Shown: positions 26,871 through 36,553, numbered from the stretch's first letter. The stretch is DNA of 64,000 nucleotides from Devosia sp. Root685 (GCF_001427875.1 NZ_LMHK01000001.1:1464892-1528891); one strand, 5' to 3'. The notes: generated by a model from the sequence alone, not told the origin. A program made the numbers and translations.

Positions 26871-28172
26871 ATGAGCAAATTCAACCGCAGGCAGTTCCTG
26901 CACACATCGGCCGGCTTTGCCGGCTCAGTCGCCGTCTTCAGCGCCTTTGGGCAGCCTGCCTTTGCGCAGGACACCGCCGTGCGCCACTTCTGGTGGGGCA
27001 ATCCGGAGCGCGACAAGCGCACCTTTGCCGTGATCGACATCTATAACGGCAAGACGCCGGGCGTGAAGGTTTCGGGCGAAACGCTGGGCTTTGCCGACTA
27101 TTTCACCAAGCTGACAACGCAGATTGCCGGCGGCAATATGCCCGACGTGATCCAGCAGGGTTATGGCGTGCTGTTTGAATATATCGCCAATGGCGCCGTG
27201 GTGCCGCTCGACGATTTTGTCGGGAAAAGCCTCGATATTTCGAAGATGGACCAGAGCGCCATCGATGCCGGTACGGTGGACGGCAAGTTCTATGCGCTCT
27301 CGATCGGCGCGAATTCGCATATGGCGGTTTTCAATACCCGGCTCTTTGAAGAAGCAGGAATCAAGGTCGGCGAGACGTTCGATCCCTATGCCTACACCTA
27401 TGATGAGCTGAAAGAATTCGCGGCGGCAATCAAGGAAGCGACCGGGGTTGCCGGCACCGACGACAACACCGCCGACTATCAGAATTTTTCGGATTTCACC
27501 GTGCAGAAGGGTGCCAACCTCTACAATGAGGACGGCTCCTATGGTCCGACGCAGGACATCGTCGAGGAATATTGGAGCACCTGGGCCGCGATCCGCGATG
27601 CGGGTGGTACGCCTCCGGGGCCGGAATCGGCGGCGCTGGCGGGCGTTTCGGAACTGAGCCAGCTTGGCGTCGTCACCGGCAAATCGGCGATGTCTTATCT
27701 CTGGAGCAACCAACTCGTTGGCGTGCAGGGGCTGATGCAGGATGCGCTGGGGGCGGCGGTTTACCCCAATACGCCCGAGATGATCCCCGGCTCGGTGATC
27801 CAGCCCAGCCAGTTCGTGTGTTTGACGCGCGACAGCAAAAATCCTGAGGCGGCGACGGCCTATATGAGCGCGTTTGTGAACGACCTTGAGATGACGACGG
27901 TGCTGGGACTTGAGCGCGGCATTCCGTCGAATTCGGACGTGCGCGCGGCGCTGGAGCCGAACCTGTCGGCGGCCGAAAAGGTGTCGGTGGAGTTCTTCGA
28001 TCGGATTCAGGGCAAGACGGCGCCGCTGACTGCGCCGCCGCCGAGCGGGTCAGCCGAAGTGGAGCAGACTTTTGAGCGTCTGGCTGTGTCGGTTCTCCTC
28101 GGGGAGCGGAGCATTCCGGAAGTGGCGACGGACTTCCTCAATCAGGCCAAGGCGATCCTGGCGCGCGCTTAG
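26871..28172 (+). CDS. Sugar ABC transporter substrate-binding protein, Tat-exported (family 1)
   Basis: 433 residues from the ATG behind GGAGGAAACC. A twin-arginine signal NRRQFLHTSAGFAG precedes an AFA-Q cleavage site. The mature part shows family-1 features: FWWGNPERDKRTFAVID, GGNMPDVIQQGYGVLFEY, FYALSIGANSHMAVFN. It feeds the two permeases encoded downstream. Tat export implies folding before export. Confidence 0.9.
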   Translation: MSKFNRRQFLHTSAGFAGSVAVFSAFGQPAFAQDTAVRHFWWGNPERDKRTFAVIDIYNGKTPGVKVSGETLGFADYFTKLTTQIAGGNMPDVIQQGYGVLFEYIANGAVVPLDDFVGKSLDISKMDQSAIDAGTVDGKFYALSIGANSHMAVFNTRLFEEAGIKVGETFDPYAYTYDELKEFAAAIKEATGVAGTDDNTADYQNFSDFTVQKGANLYNEDGSYGPTQDIVEEYWSTWAAIRDAGGTPPGPESAALAGVSELSQLGVVTGKSAMSYLWSNQLVGVQGLMQDALGAAVYPNTPEMIPGSVIQPSQFVCLTRDSKNPEAATAYMSAFVNDLEMTTVLGLERGIPSNSDVRAALEPNLSAAEKVSVEFFDRIQGKTAPLTAPPPSGSAEVEQTFERLAVSVLLGERSIPEVATDFLNQAKAILARA

Positions 28173-28182
28173 GCTGAACAGG

Positions 28183-28220
28183 CCCGCCGCTTCTTCCCCG
28201 GGGCGGCGGGTGTTCTTTTT
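28183..28220 (+). terminator. Hairpin with T-run after the binding-protein gene
   Basis: Arms CCCGCCGC / GCGGCGGG followed by TGTTCTTTTT. Inside the operon, so probably partial termination favouring the binding protein over the permeases. Confidence 0.6.
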
Positions 28221-28227
28221 GGCGCTG

Positions 28228-28287
28228 TGCCACGCCCTCGTGGTTCGAGGCCTTGCTCCGCAAAGCACCTCACCATGAGGTCTACTG
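28228..28287. repeat. Palindromic repeat family C, copy 1
   Basis: Two nested hairpins: CCTCG-TGGTT-CGAGG and CCTCA-CCA-TGAGG, joined by about 20 bp and ending in CTACTGG. It lies between the binding-protein and permease genes of one operon. Confidence 0.8.
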
Positions 28288-28329
28288 GAGATGTGGTGTG
28301 CTGGACCTGGGGCTTACTGGGATACGCGA

Positions 28330-29223
28330 ATGCATAAATTCCTGAGACGCAATTTCGCTGGCTATGCCTTTTTGTTGCCCTGGCTGATCGGGTTTTTCCT
28401 GCTCGCTATCGGGCCGATCCTGGCGTCGCTCTATCTCAGTTTTACCAAATATAATGTGGTCCGGCCGCCGCAGTGGATCGGCTTGGACAACTACGCCTAC
28501 ATGTTCCAGATGGACCAGCGCTTCTGGAAAGCGCTGCAGGTGACGTTTCAGTTCGTGGTCATTTCGGTGCCGCTGAAGCTGATCTTCGCGCTGGGTGTGG
28601 CCATGGCGCTCGATAAGGGTATTCGGGCCATCGGATGGTATCGGGCGCTGTTTTATCTGCCGTCGATCCTCGGCGGATCGATTGCGGTCGCGATCCTCTG
28701 GCGGCAGCTTTTCAACTATGACGGGGTGATCAATTCGGTGCTGCGGCTCTTTGGGGGCGATGGGCCCTATTGGCTGAGCGATCCGCGCTATTCGCTATGG
28801 ACGCTGATCGTGCTGGCGATCTGGCAGTTTGGCTCGCCCATGCTGATTTTTCTGGCGGGGCTGCGGGCCATTCCGCAGGAGCTTTATGAGGCAGCGGAGA
28901 TCGACGCGGCGGGGCCAGTGCGGAAGTTTTTCGCCATTACCGTTCCGCTCCTGGCGCCGGTGATTTTCTTCAATCTCGTCTTGCAGATGATCGAGGCATT
29001 CAAGAGCTTTTCGGGGGCCTTTATTATTTCCGGCGGGACCGGGGCGCCGCTCGATAGCCTCTTGTTTTTCACGGTCTATCTCTACAACGAGGCGTTTGCG
29101 TTCCTCCGTATGGGCTATGCCTCGGCGCTGGCCTGGGTGCTGCTGCTGATCATCGCTCTGTTCACCGCTATCGCCTTCTGGACCTCGAAATATTGGGTCC
29201 ACTATGAAAACGAGAGGGGCTGA
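28330..29223 (+). CDS. Sugar ABC transporter permease, MalF-like
   Basis: 297 residues from the ATG giving MHKFLRRNFAGYAFLLPWLIGFF. An upstream GTG would run into repeat C. The EAA loop ELYEAAEIDAAGPVRKFFAITVPLLAPVI is intact. Encoded 3 bp before the MalG-like gene. Confidence 0.9.
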   Translation: MHKFLRRNFAGYAFLLPWLIGFFLLAIGPILASLYLSFTKYNVVRPPQWIGLDNYAYMFQMDQRFWKALQVTFQFVVISVPLKLIFALGVAMALDKGIRAIGWYRALFYLPSILGGSIAVAILWRQLFNYDGVINSVLRLFGGDGPYWLSDPRYSLWTLIVLAIWQFGSPMLIFLAGLRAIPQELYEAAEIDAAGPVRKFFAITVPLLAPVIFFNLVLQMIEAFKSFSGAFIISGGTGAPLDSLLFFTVYLYNEAFAFLRMGYASALAWVLLLIIALFTAIAFWTSKYWVHYENERG

Positions 29224-29226
29224 GCC

Positions 29227-30132
29227 ATGAGTGAGGCGACCATTACCCCTGCCATGCTCAGTACCGCCGAGGTGGCCCGCGCCTATCGCGAGGCCAAGGC
29301 GAAGCGCGCCAAGCGGGCGGGGCTGCTGAAGCATGTGTTTTTGATCGTGACCTCGCTGATCATGATCTATCCGCTCCTGTGGATGCTCGCGAGTTCGCTC
29401 AAGCCCGATAACCAGATTTTTGGCGATCTGGGGCTGTGGCCGCGGGAGTTCCAATGGCAGAACTATTGGGCGGGGTGGAACGCCCTGCCCGTCAGTTTCA
29501 CGCGGTTTTTCTGGAATTCGACTGTTGTCACCGTCTTGTCGGTGATCGGCAATGTCATCTCGTGCTCGTTTGCCGCCTATGCCTTTGCGCGGCTTGAGTT
29601 TTCAGGGAAAACCATCTGGTTTGCGTTGATGATGATGACGTTGATGATCCCCTATCACGTCGTGCTTATTCCCCAATATCTGCTGTTTTTGAACCTTGGC
29701 TGGGTGGACACCTATCTGCCGCTGATCGTGCCGCGATTTCTGGCGGGCGATGCCTTCTTCATCTTTCTGATGATCCAGTTTTTCCGGCAATTGCCGCGCG
29801 AACTGGATGAAGCGGCGATGATCGACGGGTGTTCGCCGTTCAAGATCTATTGGGCCATCATCATGCCGCTGAGCCTGCCGGCGATGGCGACGGCGGCGAT
29901 CTTCTCGTTCATCTGGACCTGGGAGGATTTTCTCGGGCCGCTGGTCTATCTCAACAATATCGAGGACTACACAGTGCCGCTGGCGCTGCGGAGTTTCATC
30001 AGCTCGGACGGGGTCAGCCAATATGGTCCGATGTTCGCCATGTCGATCCTCTCGATCCTGCCGATCCTGCTGTTCTTCATTATTTTCCAGAGACTTATCA
30101 TCCGCGGCATTGCCATGAGCGGGCTAAAGTAG
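29227..30132 (+). CDS. Sugar ABC transporter permease, MalG-like
   Basis: 301 residues. A hydrophilic tail of about 35 residues precedes the membrane domain. The EAA loop ELDEAAMIDGCSPFKIYWAIIMPLSLPA is present. It partners the preceding permease. Confidence 0.9.
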   Translation: MSEATITPAMLSTAEVARAYREAKAKRAKRAGLLKHVFLIVTSLIMIYPLLWMLASSLKPDNQIFGDLGLWPREFQWQNYWAGWNALPVSFTRFFWNSTVVTVLSVIGNVISCSFAAYAFARLEFSGKTIWFALMMMTLMIPYHVVLIPQYLLFLNLGWVDTYLPLIVPRFLAGDAFFIFLMIQFFRQLPRELDEAAMIDGCSPFKIYWAIIMPLSLPAMATAAIFSFIWTWEDFLGPLVYLNNIEDYTVPLALRSFISSDGVSQYGPMFAMSILSILPILLFFIIFQRLIIRGIAMSGLK

Positions 30133-30142
30133 GAGTTTTGCC

Positions 30143-31201
30143 ATGGCTGCAGTTACCCTTTCGGAAGTGCGCAAAAGCTACGGGCAGGTGCCGATCATTC
30201 ACGGCATCGACCTGGCGGTAAATTCGGGCGAATTTCTCGTGCTGGTCGGGCCTTCGGGCTGCGGAAAATCGACGCTATTGCGGATGATTGCGGGGCTCGA
30301 AGAGATCACCGACGGGACGATCGCCATTGGCGACCGGATCGTCAATGACCTGCCGGCGAGCCAGCGTAATCTGTCGATGGTGTTTCAGAGCTATGCGCTC
30401 TATCCGCATATGAGCGTGCGGAAGAACCTGGCTTTTGGGCTCCTCAATCTCAAGATGCCGCGCCAAGAGATCGAGCGGCGCGTGGCCGAGGCGGCGCGAA
30501 TTCTGCGGATCGAGGAGTTGTTGGAGCGCAAGCCGCGGCAGCTTTCGGGTGGGCAGAAGCAGCGCGTGGCTATCGGGCGGGCGATTGTGCGGGAGCCGCA
30601 ATTGTTCCTGTTCGACGAGCCGCTGTCAAACCTCGATGCCGAGCTGCGGGTGCAGATGCGGGTTGAATTGGCTGGTCTTTACAATCGTTTGGGCACGACG
30701 ATGATCTATGTGACGCATGATCAGGTCGAGGCCATGACCATGGCGACGCGGATCGTGGTGCTCAACCGCGGAAGGATCGAGCAGGTCGGCACGCCCTATG
30801 AGCTTTATAATGCGCCGGCGAACCTGTTTGTCGCGACGTTTATTGGCTCGCCGAAGATGAATGTGCTGGCGGGCACGGCAGCGGGAGGCAAGGCGGAGAT
30901 CAAGGGCCTGGGCACCCTGCCCTTGCCGGACGCCATTCGAAGTGATGGAGCGATCAGTATTGGGGTGCGGCCGGAGCAGGTTGTCATCGGCGGCGCGGGC
31001 GATTTGCGCATTGAGGGGACGATTTCGCTGGTCGAATATCTGGGAAGCGAGGTGTTTCTCTATGTGCGCGTCGCTTCGGGCGAGACGCTGCTGGTGCAGG
31101 CGCCGGGGCAGTCGCAGTACAAGATACACGACCCCATCACGCTGGGGGTAAGTTCGAAAGAAGCTCATTATTTCGATGGGGATGGGCTGCGGCTGGGGTG
31201 A
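30143..31201 (+). CDS. UgpC/MsmX-type sugar ABC transporter ATP-binding protein
   Basis: 352 residues, the same length as the ATPase at 17.1 kb. Walker [41 protein letters not shown] and YVTHDQ are intact, and a TOBE domain with IGVRPEQV closes the protein. TAGGAG precedes the start. Last gene of the second CUT1 operon. Confidence 0.92.
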   Translation: MAAVTLSEVRKSYGQVPIIHGIDLAVNSGEFLVLVGPSGCGKSTLLRMIAGLEEITDGTIAIGDRIVNDLPASQRNLSMVFQSYALYPHMSVRKNLAFGLLNLKMPRQEIERRVAEAARILRIEELLERKPRQLSGGQKQRVAIGRAIVREPQLFLFDEPLSNLDAELRVQMRVELAGLYNRLGTTMIYVTHDQVEAMTMATRIVVLNRGRIEQVGTPYELYNAPANLFVATFIGSPKMNVLAGTAAGGKAEIKGLGTLPLPDAIRSDGAISIGVRPEQVVIGGAGDLRIEGTISLVEYLGSEVFLYVRVASGETLLVQAPGQSQYKIHDPITLGVSSKEAHYFDGDGLRLG

Positions 31202-31222
31202 ACTTCCCGATCCCAGACGCCG

Positions 31223-31294
31223 CGTCATCCCCGCGAAAGCGGGAATCTCCGTTTCGGTTGTCAGACAGGGATTCCCGCTTTCGCGGGAATGACG
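31223..31294. repeat. Palindromic repeat family A, full copy
   Basis: Inverted arms GTCATCCCCGCGAAAGCGGG and ATTCCCGCTTTCGCGGGAAT around a 25-30 bp centre containing GTTTCGG and CAGGGA. Each arm is itself a small hairpin (CCCGC-GAAA-GCGGG). Likely the transcript end of the upstream ATPase gene. Confidence 0.85.
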
Positions 31295-31431
31295 CCGTTA
31301 TAAATCAAGTATCACGATTGCTCCGGGAGCCCCGTTTCTCGGCCTTTGTGACGAAAATATTGCATCGCGCTTGATTGGTTCAGACTTTTTGATAGACAAT
31401 TATAGTCCATCATCTGAAAGCCTAGTCGCTC

Positions 31432-32361
31432 ATGAGCCGTAATTTTCTGGTCGTTGACCCCGAAGAGGATATTGAGGTTCTGAAGGGTTTGGCTTCGCCG
31501 ATCCGGGTGCGTATTCTCAAATTATTGCATGTGGAGGGGCCGCTTAACGGCAATGATATTGCCGACAGGCTGGACCTGCCGCAGTCGACTGTATCGACCA
31601 ATCTGCAAATTCTTGAGACAGCCGGGCTGATCCGCACCGAGACGCAGAAGGCGCGGAAGGGCAATCAGAAGATTTGCCACTCGACGTTTGACGAAGTGCT
31701 GGTGATGTTCAAGGAGGACATTCGCCCGCTTAAGTCCAATTCCATCGAAGTGGCGATGCCGCTGGGGCTTTATACCAGCTGCGAAGTTTCGGCGCCGTGC
31801 GGGCTGTGTTCGACCGAGGGGATCATCGGGCTGCTCGACGTGCCCGAGACGTATCTTGAGCCGGACCGGATGAAGGCAGGACTGATCTGGTTTACGCGCG
31901 GGTTCCTCGAATATCAGTTTCCCAACAATGCCAAGCTGGCGCAGAACACGATTGAAGTGCTTGAATTTGCGCTGGAATTAAGCTCGGAAGTGCCGGGCAC
32001 TTCGGCGGATTGGCCGAGCGATATTACGCTTTCGGTCAATGGCACCGAGATCGGGACGTGGACCTCGCCGGGGGATTTTGGCGACAAGCGGGGCGTCTAT
32101 ACGCCGGACTGGTGGAAGCTCAAAGGCAGCCAATATGGCAAGCTCAAGAGCTGGCGCGTGACCGACGAAGGCACCTATGTCGATGGGATGAAGATTTCGC
32201 CGGTGTCGCTGGTGGACCTGGATTTGAGCAATCATCACTCGATCCGATTGCGGATTGCGGTGAAGCCGGATGCCCGGCACCCCGGCGGGATCAATATTTT
32301 TGGGCGTGGTTTTGGGAACTATGACCAGGATATAATCATGCGCTTACAAACGGCGCGGTAG
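31432..32361 (+). CDS. ArsR-type winged-helix regulator with long carboxyl sensor domain
   Basis: 309 residues. The amino third is an ArsR-type helix-turn-helix: LASPIRVRILKLLHVEGPLNGNDIADRLDLPQSTVSTNL. The remaining 200 residues hold a cysteine cluster, SCEVSAPCGLCST, and a beta-rich domain (SVNGTEIGTWTSPGDFGDKRGVYTPDWW) recalling the COG4189 group. It lies upstream of the arabinofuranosidase gene in the same direction and is probably its regulator. The beta domain may sense a sugar, but that is inference. Confidence 0.8.
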   Translation: MSRNFLVVDPEEDIEVLKGLASPIRVRILKLLHVEGPLNGNDIADRLDLPQSTVSTNLQILETAGLIRTETQKARKGNQKICHSTFDEVLVMFKEDIRPLKSNSIEVAMPLGLYTSCEVSAPCGLCSTEGIIGLLDVPETYLEPDRMKAGLIWFTRGFLEYQFPNNAKLAQNTIEVLEFALELSSEVPGTSADWPSDITLSVNGTEIGTWTSPGDFGDKRGVYTPDWWKLKGSQYGKLKSWRVTDEGTYVDGMKISPVSLVDLDLSNHHSIRLRIAVKPDARHPGGINIFGRGFGNYDQDIIMRLQTAR

Positions 32362-32370
32362 TTCTGTGAA

Positions 32371-32500
32371 GACCTCATGGTGAGGTGGGAGGCGTAGCCG
32401 ACCCTCGAACCACGGGGTCGGGCGAGTGGAGACTTGGGTGCCACGCCCTCGTGGTTCGAGGCTGCGCTTCGCTGCGCACCTCACCATGAGGACTACTGGG
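32371..32500. repeat. Family C repeats, two copies in inverted orientation
   Basis: One copy (CCTCATGGTGAGG then CTCGAACCACGGGG) is on the opposite strand to the next (CTCGTGGTTCGAGG then CCTCACCATGAGG). Together they occupy most of the 320-bp gap between the regulator and GH51 genes. Confidence 0.8.
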
Positions 32501-32641
32501 CGCCGGGATGGATTGCCGAGGCAAGCCCGGCAATGACGAAGGAGGGTTAGGGTGCGCCCCTCCAGCCCCTTGGCCAAAAATCATACAAAAGTGCGCTGGG
32601 CGGCTTGCATCGGCCCCTCTCCGTCCTGTACAACCGATTAA

Positions 32642-32655
32642 CTGATACAAATCAG
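32642..32655. promoter_or_regulatory. Small palindrome before the arabinofuranosidase gene, candidate operator
   Basis: CTGAT-ACAA-ATCAG, with a related GATTGTAT 12 bp further on, ends 27 bp before the start codon. A possible site for the ArsR-like regulator encoded just upstream; not verified. Confidence 0.35.
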
Positions 32656-32682
32656 AAAAACAGATTGTATGGGAGGACGAGG

Positions 32683-34194
32683 GTGAAGGCGTCTGTTGTT
32701 GCGAATAAGGATTACACGATCTCCAAAATTGACGATCGTGTCTATGGGGCATTTCTGGAGCACCTCGGCCGCGCCATTTATGAGGGCATTTATGAGCCGG
32801 ACCATCCGACGGCCGACAAGGACGGGATGCGGGGCGACGTTGCCAAGCTCGTAAAAGACCTCAATGTACCCGTGGTGCGCTACCCCGGGGGTAACTTTGT
32901 TTCGGCCTATAATTGGGAAGACGGTATCGGCCCGCGCGAGCAGCGCCCGACGCGGTTGGACCTCGCCTGGCACACCTCGGACAGCAATGCTGTCGGCGTG
33001 CATGAATTTGCCGATTGGTGCGCCACTGTTGGCACCGAAATGATGCTGGCGGTGAACCTTGGTTCGCGCGGCGTCGACGAGGCGCGTAATTTCCTTGAAT
33101 ATGTCAATCATCCCGGCGGTTCCTACTGGAGCGACCTGCGCATCAAGAACGGGCGCAAGGAGCCGTGGAACGTCAAAATGTGGTGTCTCGGCAACGAGAT
33201 GGACGGCCCCTGGCAGGTCGGCCACAAAGACGCGGACGAATATGGCAAGCTTGCTGCCAACACGGCGCGGGCCATGCGCATGTTCGACAAGAGCCTTGAA
33301 CTGATCGTTTGCGGGTCGTCGAATTCGGATATGGCGAGCTATCCCGACTGGGAGCGCATCGTGCTGGAGCACACTTATGATCATGTCGATCATATTTCGC
33401 TCCACATGTATTTCGCCAATCGCGACGACAATACACCGAACTATCTTGGCCTCAGCGAAAAGCTCGATACCTATATCGAGACCGTTGCTTCGACCATCAA
33501 GCAGGTCAAGGCCAAGAAGAAGAGCAAGCGCGACGTCTATATTTCCTTCGACGAATGGAACGTCTGGTACCATTCGAACAAGAAGGATCGCGAAATTCTT
33601 GACGGCAATAGCGGCTGGCCGCATGCGCCGGGTCTGCTTGAAGACATCTACAACTTTGAAGACGTGCTGATGGTGGGGTTGATCCTCAACACCTTCATCC
33701 GCCGCTCGGATGTGGTGAAGATCGCCTGTATCGCCCAGCTCGTAAATGTCATTGCCCCGATCATGACGGAAAAGGGCGGGCCCGCCTGGGCGCAGACGAT
33801 TTACTATCCGTATTTCTTCGCTTCGGTTTTCGGTCGCGGCACGGCGCTGCAGCTGGTGACCAACTCGCCGGGCTATGAAACGACCCATGCCAAGGACACG
33901 GCCTATGTCGACGTTTCGGGCGTGCACAATGAAGAAGAGGGCACACTGAGCTTCTTCCTCGTCAATCGCCATACGAGCGAAAGCGTGGAGACGGAAGTGA
34001 GCCTGCAAGGCTTTGCGGGCGGCACGGTCATCGACCATCAGGTGATGACGCATCCGGATCTGAAGGCAGTCAATACCGCCAAGAAGCAGGATGAAGTGAA
34101 GCCGAAGAAGGGCGAAGGCGCTGTGGTTGCCAATGGCAAGCTGAGCGTGAAGCTGCCGCCGTATTCGTATCAGATGGTGCGGGTGAAGCTGTAA
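32683..34194 (+). CDS. abfA: Alpha-L-arabinofuranosidase, GH51
   Basis: 503 residues from a GTG preceded by GGAGGACGA, a better-placed start than an upstream ATG. The family-51 landmarks are clear: GAFLEHLGRAIYEGIY at the start, VVRYPGGNFVSAYNWEDGIGP, acid/base Glu172 in WCLGNEMDGPW and nucleophile Glu291 in FDEWNVWYH. A beta-sandwich tail follows. No signal peptide: it removes arabinofuranosyl units from imported oligosaccharides in the cytoplasm. It heads the arabinose locus ahead of a peptide-type ABC importer. Confidence 0.95.
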   Translation: MKASVVANKDYTISKIDDRVYGAFLEHLGRAIYEGIYEPDHPTADKDGMRGDVAKLVKDLNVPVVRYPGGNFVSAYNWEDGIGPREQRPTRLDLAWHTSDSNAVGVHEFADWCATVGTEMMLAVNLGSRGVDEARNFLEYVNHPGGSYWSDLRIKNGRKEPWNVKMWCLGNEMDGPWQVGHKDADEYGKLAANTARAMRMFDKSLELIVCGSSNSDMASYPDWERIVLEHTYDHVDHISLHMYFANRDDNTPNYLGLSEKLDTYIETVASTIKQVKAKKKSKRDVYISFDEWNVWYHSNKKDREILDGNSGWPHAPGLLEDIYNFEDVLMVGLILNTFIRRSDVVKIACIAQLVNVIAPIMTEKGGPAWAQTIYYPYFFASVFGRGTALQLVTNSPGYETTHAKDTAYVDVSGVHNEEEGTLSFFLVNRHTSESVETEVSLQGFAGGTVIDHQVMTHPDLKAVNTAKKQDEVKPKKGEGAVVANGKLSVKLPPYSYQMVRVKL

Positions 34195-34218
34195 GATTTG
34201 GGGCCGGCGTTTGCGGCC

Positions 34219-34337
34219 CCACCCCCTCCCGGTCTCCCCCATCAAGGGGGAGGTGGCAGATCGAGTAGGTGGCACCATCCAGTCAAACCCACCAGCCCGA
34301 CACCTCCCCCCTTGATGGGGGAGGATGGGAGGGGGTG
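34219..34337. repeat. Family B repeats, two copies facing each other
   Basis: ACCCCCTCCC with CTCCCCCATCAAGGGGGAGG, then 45 bp later the reverse-oriented CACCTCCCCCTTGATGGGGG with AGGATGGGAGGGGGTG. The pair can fold into one long stem as well as two small hairpins. Directly after the GH51 stop. Confidence 0.85.
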
Positions 34338-34392
34338 ACCGCGCTATCGAGCGGGCAACTGCGACCCGACTTGGTTAGCAGACTGTTAACAT

Positions 34393-34446
34393 TCACCGAC
34401 TCCCAACGGTGAAAGAAGAGGGCACATCGGCAACGGTGTGCCCTTT
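34393..34446 (+). terminator. Tandem hairpins in the gap before the importer genes
   Basis: TCACCG / CGGTGA (8-nt loop) followed by AGGGCACA / TGTGCCCT (10-nt loop) and TTCATAC. The T-run is poor, so this may be a weak terminator or a processing site. Confidence 0.4.
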
Positions 34447-34588
34447 CATACTTTATATCATACTTTCCGATTTATATCACGCAAGTGATTGACAACCCCT
34501 ACCCCCTAGTTAAGTATGACTTATAACGGCGCTGGAGGGTGCCGGGAAGCGGAGTGCGGGAGGCATTTCGCACTTGGGAGGATACAGA
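34446..34588 (+). promoter_or_regulatory. AT-rich promoter region of the arabinose importer
   Basis: Direct repeats TTTATATCA (34452 and 34471, 19 bp apart) and TCATACTTT (34446 and 34458) lie before a TTGACA at 34489. An AAGTAT-like -10 follows about 17 bp later. The spacing of the repeats suggests a regulator contacting one face of the helix. Confidence 0.4.
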
Positions 34589-36517
34589 ATGGATAGACGC
34601 AGTTTCCTGATTGGAACGACGGCGGTTGGCGCGCTGATGGTCGCGGGCAAGGGCCTCGCCTTTGCGCAGGACGCCGAAGGTTCGGCGCCGGACCTGGCGC
34701 AGTTTCCCCGCAACGAAACCGTCATCGTGCACAACCCCGAAGGGATCATCCGTAATCCGGCATGGTTCAACCTTTGGGCGGTTGGCGCGGGCAATGGCAC
34801 CAGCAACGGCTTGCACAACCTGACCACCGATACGCTGTGGTTCATCGACCCCGATGCGGGTGTCGAAGGCGCGAGCGAGAACGCGGTGTACAATTCGCTG
34901 GCCGACGATCTCTGGCAATATAATGAAGACTTCTCGGAAATGACCGTGAAGCTCAAACAGGGCATCTACTGGAGCGACGACGTCGAATTTACCGCCGACG
35001 ACGTGGTGTTCACGGTGCAAAAGCAGGCGGCAACGCCCGGCACGCCCTATAATGGCGCGTTCTCCGTGCAGGTGGCCGAAGTCACCGCACCCGACAAATA
35101 CACGGTGCACTTCAAGCTCAACAAGCCGAACTCGCGCTTCCACACGCTGTTCTCGGTGCGCTGGACCGCCGCCTGGATCATGCCCAAGCACGTCTATGAA
35201 GGCGTGGAAGATATTCTGAGCTACGACGCCAATCCGCCGGTTTCCATCGGGCCGTACACGCTGCACTCGTTCGATCCGAACGGCACCTGGTATATCTGGC
35301 AGAAGCGCGAAGACTGGCAGCGTACGGCGATGGGCATGATTTCCGAGCCCAAGCCGAAATATGTCATCTACCGCAACAATATTTCGACCGATAACCGCCT
35401 GATCGAGATCCGCAACGGCAATCTCGACATGGTGCACGATCTGACGCCGGAAGGCACGTTCTCGGTGGTGCAGCAGGATCCGCAGATCCAGGGCTGGTTC
35501 CCGGGCTTCCCCTATGCGCATCCCGATCCGACGCTAGTGATGGCGATCTTCAACCATCAGAACCCGAAATTCCAGGACAAGCGCGTCCGCTGGGCTCTGG
35601 CGCTGATGCTCGATGCGCGCGCCATGTCGATGGCTTCGTATCGTGGCGCGGCAACGCTCTCGGCCATCTCGGTGCCGCCGACCGGCACGCATCCGCGCGA
35701 CTATCATGCGCCGCTGCAGGAATTCCTCACCAATTACGAGATCGATACGGGCACCAGCAAGGTAAAGCCATACGATCCCAATATCGGCGTGCAGATTGCC
35801 GATATGGTGCGTCCGCAATTCGGCGACGCGGTGCCGACCGACGAAGCGGCGATCCGCAACGCCTTCGGCTATGGCTGGTGGAAGCAGAATATCGAGGCGG
35901 CAGGCGAACTTCTTACGGCCGCCGGCTATACCAAGAACGGCAACCAGTGGATGCAGCCTGACGGCACGCCCTTCACCTTCTCGGTGATGGTGCCGCAGGA
36001 AGGCGTGGTCAATCGTCTCGGCGTGATCATTGCCCAGACCTGGGCCCAGAACGGCATCGGCGCCCAGCCCGAAGTGGCTGCGGACACCTGGGACCGCCAG
36101 CGCGTCGGCAATTACGAGTGCAATATCGCCTGGGCCGTGGAAACCTGGGGCGGCCACCCCGACCTCTCGTTCTTCATGGACAGCTACCACTCGGCCTATG
36201 TCGCCGCGCCGGGCGCTTCGCAGCCGGATCGCAACTGGATGCGCTGGAAAGATCCGCGTCTCGACGAAATCATCGAGAAAATCCGCGGTATCGACTTCAA
36301 CGATCCCAAGGGCATCGAATATGGCCATGACTTCGTGAAGCTGCATCTCGAAGAAATGCCGAACATTCCGATCATGGCCTACAACGTGTTCTCCATCCAG
36401 TCGAACAAGTTCTGGACCGGCTGGCCGAACGCGGAAAACAACTATGCCAATCCGGTGACCAACTGGTCGAACGGGCGGTATATTTTCACCCAGATCACGC
36501 CCGTCGCCGGGGCGTAA
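34589..36517 (+). CDS. ABC transporter substrate-binding protein, family 5, Tat-exported
   Basis: 642 residues, long for the family. The amino terminus MDRRSFLIGTTAVGALMVAGK is a twin-arginine signal with AFA-Q cleavage near residue 26. The mature part contains TDTLWFIDPDAG, LKQGIYWSDDVEFTADDVVFT and RWALALMLDARAMSMASYRG. Family-5 proteins of this length often bind oligosaccharides. The flanking GH51 and GH43-like genes suggest arabino- or xylo-oligosaccharides. GGGAGGATACAGA precedes the start. Confidence 0.9.
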   Translation: MDRRSFLIGTTAVGALMVAGKGLAFAQDAEGSAPDLAQFPRNETVIVHNPEGIIRNPAWFNLWAVGAGNGTSNGLHNLTTDTLWFIDPDAGVEGASENAVYNSLADDLWQYNEDFSEMTVKLKQGIYWSDDVEFTADDVVFTVQKQAATPGTPYNGAFSVQVAEVTAPDKYTVHFKLNKPNSRFHTLFSVRWTAAWIMPKHVYEGVEDILSYDANPPVSIGPYTLHSFDPNGTWYIWQKREDWQRTAMGMISEPKPKYVIYRNNISTDNRLIEIRNGNLDMVHDLTPEGTFSVVQQDPQIQGWFPGFPYAHPDPTLVMAIFNHQNPKFQDKRVRWALALMLDARAMSMASYRGAATLSAISVPPTGTHPRDYHAPLQEFLTNYEIDTGTSKVKPYDPNIGVQIADMVRPQFGDAVPTDEAAIRNAFGYGWWKQNIEAAGELLTAAGYTKNGNQWMQPDGTPFTFSVMVPQEGVVNRLGVIIAQTWAQNGIGAQPEVAADTWDRQRVGNYECNIAWAVETWGGHPDLSFFMDSYHSAYVAAPGASQPDRNWMRWKDPRLDEIIEKIRGIDFNDPKGIEYGHDFVKLHLEEMPNIPIMAYNVFSIQSNKFWTGWPNAENNYANPVTNWSNGRYIFTQITPVAGA

Positions 36518-36535
36518 AGGCGTCCCTCCCTGGTG

Positions 36536-36553
36536 GCCCGGCGCAAGCCGGGC
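36536..36553 (+). terminator. Short hairpin after the binding-protein gene
   Basis: Arms GCCCGGC / GCCGGGC around GCAA with no T-run. Probably an mRNA-stabilising stem rather than a full terminator. Confidence 0.35.

Noticed and set aside
28228..28287. Family C repeats as a CRISPR array
   Set aside because: Units are dispersed over 26 kb, are single or inverted pairs, and no unique spacers or cas genes occur.
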